DNA of 47,383 nt from Candidatus Poribacteria bacterium (GTDB lineage: Bacteria > Poribacteria > WGA-4E > WGA-3G): the NCBI GenBank assembly GCA_022821725.1, contig JAJEDB010000017.1, positions 1 through 47,383 on the forward strand, in the 5' to 3' direction. The position numbers and the translations under genes are program-made. Of this stretch, positions 43,814-47,383 are shown in pieces (position 1 is the first letter of the stretch; every line of letters begins with the position of its first letter). The notes under the pieces were generated by a model, which had not been told where the DNA came from, did no database searches, and worked only from the letters and a program-made list of their open reading frames with translations.

Positions 43814-45211
43814 ATGGGCAAAGCAGAAAAACCGATTGTGAGTGTTTCAGGCGTTCGGGGTGAGGTCGGCGTTTCGCTCGATGTCCGAATCATTACGCAA
43901 TTTGCGATGGCGTTTGGCACCTTTGTTGGGGGGAGAACGGTGATTATTGGCAGAGATTCCCGAACTTCCAGTCCTACAGTTCGGCATGCCGTCCTTGCTG
44001 GGCTTTTCGCCACAGGTTGCCACGTCATAGATGTAGGGCTTTGTCCAACGCCGACGATACTTCTAATGGCAAAAGCACTCGGTGCCCAAGGAAGTATTAC
44101 CATTACAGCCAGCCATAATCCGGTTGCGTGGAACGGCATTGAATTTGCCGCTGCTTCAGGACACCTTCTGACACAGGCAGAACGGGACGAATTGATGCGA
44201 ATCTATGAAACAGAGGACTTCGCACTTGCCCCTTGGAACGAACAAGGAACGCTTGAAACGTGTGAAGAGGCAGTCGGTTATCACCTCGATCAAATTCTGG
44301 GTTCCCCTTGGTTGGCACCCGATTTAATCCGAAAGGCTGACTTGAAGGTCGTCATGGATGCTGGCAACGGTGCCGGCAGTATCATAAGTCCGGCCCTCTT
44401 GCGGCGACTGGGATGTCGGGTTGTTGCGCTTAACTGTGTCGCCGATGGACATTTTCGCCGTCCTGCTGAACCGACACCTGAGGCGTTAGGTGAACTCTGT
44501 AAAACAGTTGTCGCTTCTGGTGCGGATATTGGCTTTGCCCACGATGGGGATGCCGACCGGCTTGTCGTTGTTACAGAGCGTGGTGTCCCATTGAGTGGTG
44601 AATGGACGCTTGCGTTTATCGCTGATTTTATGCTGCATAAGACGAAAGGCGATGTCGTTGCCACGGTATCAACGAGTCGAATGTTGGATGATATTACGGC
44701 GGATCACGGTGTTGTGCTCCATCGAACGAAAGTCGGTGTCGGTTGGGTCGTTGAGAAGATGCACGCCGTGAATGCAACTATCGGCGGTGAAGGCACCGGC
44801 GGTGTTATCTATCCTAATATCCATTACACCACGGACGGTATCGCTTCTATTGCAGCGATTGCGCAGTATCTCGCTGAATCTGGTGAGACGGTAACGCAGC
44901 TTGTAGAGAATATGCCCCACTATCAGATGTGCCGAAAGAAATTGGAAATTCCGTCGCAGGAACTTGCGAAACGTCTCGTGGACCTCGCTTTGGAAGTTTA
45001 CAAAGAAGCGTGTGACGCTGGCGCGGAACCGCAACTGGAACTAACGGACGGTGTGAAACGGGTCTGGAAGGACCGATGGGTGAACATCCGTCCATCCGGC
45101 ACAGAGCCTGTTATTCGAGTGTTTAGTGAGGCACCGACTTATGCTATGGCGGAGGCGTTGTGTGACGAGACGATTGAAACACTCGAGATGTTAATGAAAC
45201 AAATTTCGTAG
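43814..45211 (+). CDS. Phosphohexomutase (phosphoglucosamine/phosphomannomutase type)
   Basis: From ATG at 43814 (AGAGGA just before it) the protein is 465 residues. It has the phosphoserine loop T98-A-S100-H-N-P, the metal loop DGDADR (near 244-249), the sugar loop GGEGTGGV and the phosphate loop RPSGTEPVIR (near 425). The family interconverts hexose-1- and 6-phosphates. The sugar loop GEGTG is neither the usual bacterial GlmM GEQSG nor the PMM/PGM GEmSG, so the substrate is uncertain; GlmM (glucosamine phosphate to UDP-GlcNAc for peptidoglycan) is attractive because YvcK, which binds UDP-GlcNAc, follows 183 bases later. An earlier ATG at 43784 lacks a Shine-Dalgarno. Confidence 0.85.
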   Translation: MGKAEKPIVSVSGVRGEVGVSLDVRIITQFAMAFGTFVGGRTVIIGRDSRTSSPTVRHAVLAGLFATGCHVIDVGLCPTPTILLMAKALGAQGSITITASHNPVAWNGIEFAAASGHLLTQAERDELMRIYETEDFALAPWNEQGTLETCEEAVGYHLDQILGSPWLAPDLIRKADLKVVMDAGNGAGSIISPALLRRLGCRVVALNCVADGHFRRPAEPTPEALGELCKTVVASGADIGFAHDGDADRLVVVTERGVPLSGEWTLAFIADFMLHKTKGDVVATVSTSRMLDDITADHGVVLHRTKVGVGWVVEKMHAVNATIGGEGTGGVIYPNIHYTTDGIASIAAIAQYLAESGETVTQLVENMPHYQMCRKKLEIPSQELAKRLVDLALEVYKEACDAGAEPQLELTDGVKRVWKDRWVNIRPSGTEPVIRVFSEAPTYAMAEALCDETIETLEMLMKQIS

Positions 45212-45340
45212 TAATTCCGTTATCTATTATATGGGGTAGTAACGCCTTTTTTCTGACTATTCAGGTTATTACGCGGTGGTTTTAGGTCGAGTTTACCTTT
45301 CACACCCTCAAAGAAGTGCTTTATTAATTTTAGATCGGGG

Positions 45341-45370
45341 TTGACAACGGGAACCCCGTTCAGATTTAAT
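45341..45370 (+). promoter_or_regulatory. yvcK promoter with palindrome in the spacer
   Basis: TTGACA (45341-45346), an 18-base spacer and TTTAAT (45365-45370). The spacer holds the palindrome AACGGG-AAC-CCCGTT (45346-45360), a good position for a repressor or activator site. Overlapping it, CGGGGTT (45336-45342) with AACCCCG (45352-45358) is a 7-bp inverted repeat. ATG is at 45394. Confidence 0.6.
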
Positions 45371-45393
45371 AGTTAAAAAAATTTGGAGAGATT

Positions 45394-46638
45394 ATGGCTT
45401 TGAAACTTGCCTGCATCGGAGGCGGGAGCGGTTTATCCGCGTTGCTGAGTGGCATTAAGCACTACGCTGATTTGGAGAAGGGTAGAGACCACCTCATTGA
45501 TTTGGACAGTCTGGCGGCAATTGTTACCGTTTCTGATGATGGTGGAAGTTCAGGGCGGCTCGTTGAAGAGTTTGACATGCTCCCACCGGGCGATATCCGG
45601 AGGCTCCTGTTCACATTGTCCGATGCTGATGAACTCGCAGGACTTTTTGAATATCGTTTTTCAAGCAACGGTGAACTCGGTGGACATACGGTCGGCAATC
45701 TATTATTAACAGCACTGACGGAAAAGTTTGAGGGAAACTTCCCGAAAGCGATCCAGGCGGCATCCAGATTACTCTCGGTGCGTGGACAGATTATCCCTGT
45801 TACGTTGGATTATACCGTTTTGTGTGCCGAACTCACCGATGGAGAGATCGTTCGCGGCGAATCTACGATCCCTATCCGAGAAAATCGTGAGCCGATCAAG
45901 CGTGTCTTTTTTGAACCCCGTGAGAATGGAAAAACCCATCATTCCCCCGATACAATCTATGAATGTCAAGCGCATGAAGGGGCTGTAGATGCCCTGATTA
46001 ACGCCGATGTCATCATCATCGGTCCCGGAAGCCTGTATACCAGCATCATGCCGAACCTGGTTATCAAAGGGGTCGTGGAAACGATTCAGCGTTCAGACGC
46101 CATGAAGATCTATGTCTGTAACGTGATGACACAGCCGGGTGAAACCGATGGTTATGCGGTCACGGATCACGTTAATGCTATTTTGGACCACGCCAAGATT
46201 CCGCTCAATTACGTCGTGGTGAATAACCAACCCGCTCCAACGGAAATCATGCAAGAGTATGTTCGGAAGGAGTTGGTGTCGCAGTTGACTCGGATTCGTT
46301 CACTTTCTGAGGAAGGGCTTTCAATGCTCTATGAAGATACGCAGCACCTCATGGACGTGTTGAACTTGGCGAAGGATATTTCGTCTCTGTCTGTTGAGAC
46401 GATGCAAGTCGCAGACGCCTCAAAGGTGCAAGTCTCTTATGATCGTGAGCAGGAGAACCTTGAAGCACAGGGGATCCAGGTGATTGAGGCGGACCTCATC
46501 CGGGATATGGTCGTCACTGAATTCGGCACATGGTTAGGCGGCGTTCAGATGAACGTTATCCGCCACGATCCCGAAAAATTAGTCCGCTCTCTTGTGAAGA
46601 TCTTTGGCAACCATCCAAAACTCCAAGAATCGGTTTGA
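45394..46638 (+). CDS. yvcK: YvcK/CofD-like UDP-GlcNAc-binding gluconeogenesis factor
   Basis: The 414-residue protein has the CofD-like fold with the nucleotide-binding ACIGGGSGLSALLSG (7-21) and TVSDDGGSSGRL (45-56) and the later IIGPGSLYTSIMPNLV block. YvcK proteins bind UDP-GlcNAc and support cell-wall synthesis and growth on gluconeogenic carbon; they are usually 310-330 residues, so this C-terminus is about 90 longer. The ATG has GGAGAG upstream. It is not near the usual whiA or rapZ neighbours in this window. Confidence 0.9.
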   Translation: MALKLACIGGGSGLSALLSGIKHYADLEKGRDHLIDLDSLAAIVTVSDDGGSSGRLVEEFDMLPPGDIRRLLFTLSDADELAGLFEYRFSSNGELGGHTVGNLLLTALTEKFEGNFPKAIQAASRLLSVRGQIIPVTLDYTVLCAELTDGEIVRGESTIPIRENREPIKRVFFEPRENGKTHHSPDTIYECQAHEGAVDALINADVIIIGPGSLYTSIMPNLVIKGVVETIQRSDAMKIYVCNVMTQPGETDGYAVTDHVNAILDHAKIPLNYVVVNNQPAPTEIMQEYVRKELVSQLTRIRSLSEEGLSMLYEDTQHLMDVLNLAKDISSLSVETMQVADASKVQVSYDREQENLEAQGIQVIEADLIRDMVVTEFGTWLGGVQMNVIRHDPEKLVRSLVKIFGNHPKLQESV

Positions 46639-46672
46639 GTCAGGAAGGTTCCGGTTACTGGACAGAAACTGG

Positions 46673-46873
46673 TTAGTGCTGTGATTGGTTAGATTGCTTA
46701 GAAGGGGCAGTGCCTTTCGCAGCAATCTGATAGGCGAATGTATCGCAAATCTGGGACAAATTATCAATGAAAAGTTCCCAGCGCAATTCATCTTGACGTG
46801 CTTTCGCAATCGCGAGACACACAGCGGTTTCATATAAGGATGGATGGTTCTTACGGACATTAGTGGATTTCAT
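46673..46873 (-). CDS. Small hydrophilic protein of unknown function
   Basis: From ATG at 46873, preceded by AAAGGGGTAAAG, the product is 66 residues, helical and rich in charged and Gln/Ser residues (NHPSLYETAVCLAIAKARQD, ELRWELFIDNLSQI) ending in a polar QSNQSQH tail. No family is recognised. A longer frame to 46960 would add a poorly coded hydrophobic stretch and is less likely. A possible ECF-like promoter (TGTAAC then CGTTTA 16 bases on) lies upstream on the same strand near 46942-46970. Confidence 0.5.
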   Translation of the reverse strand: MKSTNVRKNHPSLYETAVCLAIAKARQDELRWELFIDNLSQICDTFAYQIAAKGTAPSKQSNQSQH

Positions 46874-46959
46874 TGCTTTACCCCTTTCTAAAAGAGTTCG
46901 TATAGATTTGCTAAAAATTAAATATAGAATCCAACACATCGTTAAACGGAAGTTATCCA

Positions 46960-46973
46960 AAAAAGTTACACTT
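46960..46973. repeat. Second copy of the 14-base repeat
   Basis: AAAAAGTTACACTT identical to 11757-11770. Here it is part of a longer inverted repeat, AAAAAAGT-TAC-ACTTTTTT. Confidence 0.5.
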
Positions 46974-47022
46974 TTTTAGTAAATTTGTCTGATCTTCTGT
47001 TCCTGTGAATACGGTATCTATA

Positions 47023-47047
47023 GGACCTTGTCGTAAGGTTCTTTTTT
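47023..47047 (+). terminator. Rho-independent terminator without a visible gene
   Basis: GGACCTT (47023-47029), loop GTCGT and AAGGTTC (47035-47041; one G-U pair) followed by TTTTTT. No plus-strand gene lies between yvcK (ends 46638) and this site, so it may end a small RNA or a long yvcK 3' UTR. Confidence 0.6.
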
Positions 47048-47321
47048 ATTTAACCAGCAAGAACAATGCCACTTCACAAAATCGGCTATTATCACCATTA
47101 TAGCGGGCAAACCCTCGGATGCGGCATATATCTGCCTACTTTTTACGCGGTGGCAGTCTGTTTTTCGCACACTGCACAACGTGCGTTCGATGGAAAAAAC
47201 CGTCTTTTGGCATCAGAAAGAAACACTCTCTATACTATATAGATACTAAAGTTTGGACAATATTGTAAGTTTCAAGCTGCTTTGTCGAAAGGCAGCGGGG
47301 GATCGTGTTCAGATATGTGCC

Positions 47322-47367
47322 GAATATTCTGCGAGTTCGTCTTTTCTTGGGAACTCACAGAATATTC
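47322..47367. repeat. Long imperfect palindrome at the right edge
   Basis: GAATATTCTGCGAGTTC (47322-47338) and GAACTCACAGAATATTC (47351-47367) match as inverted repeats at 16 of 17 positions around a 12-base loop. Beyond it GTTCAG (47308-47313) and CTGAAC (47374-47379), or CAGCGGG and CCCGCTG, add outer pairing. No nearby gene explains it. Confidence 0.8.
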
Positions 47368-47383
47368 CGACCCGCTGAACAGC

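Larger units (their letters stand above)
46874..47383. other. 510-base non-coding tail with repeats, a terminator and a palindrome
   Basis: No gene is supported. Contents: a perfect inverted repeat AAAAAAGT-TAC-ACTTTTTT (46959-46977, including the 14-mer shared with 11757); a plus-strand terminator at 47023-47047; a 58-codon frame at 47066-47242 with no ribosome binding site; and a 46-base palindrome at the right edge. Sequence continues beyond the window. Confidence 0.6.

Noticed and set aside
47066..47242. 58-codon plus-strand frame after the terminator
   Set aside because: No ribosome binding site and a composition unlike the neighbours.
1..47383. CRISPR arrays, rRNA genes and complete insertion sequences
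   Set aside because: None were seen; repeats found are short leader or border elements without transposase genes.

Overview
The window most likely comes from an uncultured, Gram-negative-type bacterium of the Candidatus Poribacteria or a neighbouring PVC/Planctomycete-like lineage. This is an inference from gene content: sulfatase, phytanoyl-CoA dioxygenase-like, sialidase-like, Gfo/Idh/MocA, DUF1080, Reg_prop/SpoIIE, YCF48 and PQQ-propeller proteins sit together, intergenic DNA is rich in short interspersed repeats, and lysine genes of the DapL route are present. No rRNA, CRISPR array or complete insertion sequence is visible. Promoters look like ordinary sigma-70 sites, often with an extended -10.

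Layout. 0.2-8.7 kb: carbohydrate and catabolic genes (sialidase-like, PQQ-propeller protein, UxuA-type mannonate dehydratase, sulfatase, polyamine-type binding protein, rhodanese, an isolated Gfo/Idh C-terminal-like domain followed by a full Gfo/Idh oxidoreductase). 8.7-11.7 kb: an AT-rich island with a 37-residue membrane miniprotein and a XamI-like type II restriction-modification pair. 11.8-14.6 kb: a PspA/IM30 gene followed by an AAA+ ATPase whose real reading frame extends 134 codons beyond its first ATG and contains no ATG, GTG or TTG in that extension; an ATA start is proposed. 14.8-19.3 kb: a membrane metallopeptidase-TPR protein and a sugar kinase/UDP-sugar pyrophosphorylase fusion. 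19.5-29.5 kb (minus strand): a Reg_prop/SpoIIE phosphatase, DapL, a PhyH-like protein, a YCF48 lipoprotein and two tandem dapB genes, many with the same leader element (ending CCGCAAGGWAAAATTAAA), which also sits in inverted orientation at the 3' ends of several genes. 29.5-33.3 kb: a probable lanthanide-type PQQ alcohol dehydrogenase with XoxJ-like binding protein and dihaem cytochrome c.

33.4-40.3 kb (minus strand): lipA, tRNA-Sec (UCA), selB, two tandem signal peptidase I genes and lepA, the last apparently leaderless. 40.3-42.2 kb: a DUF1080 protein and a phosphonoacetate hydrolase-like enzyme. 42.3-46.9 kb: a HEAT/TPR protein, a membrane protein, a phosphohexomutase, YvcK and a small unknown protein. 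The last 500 bases are non-coding, with a terminator and a long imperfect palindrome at the right edge.

The most interesting candidates are the PspA-AAA pair with its missing start codon (a possible bacterial ESCRT-III/Vps4-like unit), the repeat-bracketed genes at 17-25 kb, the XoxF-J-G-like operon, the kinase-pyrophosphorylase fusion, and the unexplained end palindrome. All calls are from reading the sequence; no database search was run.
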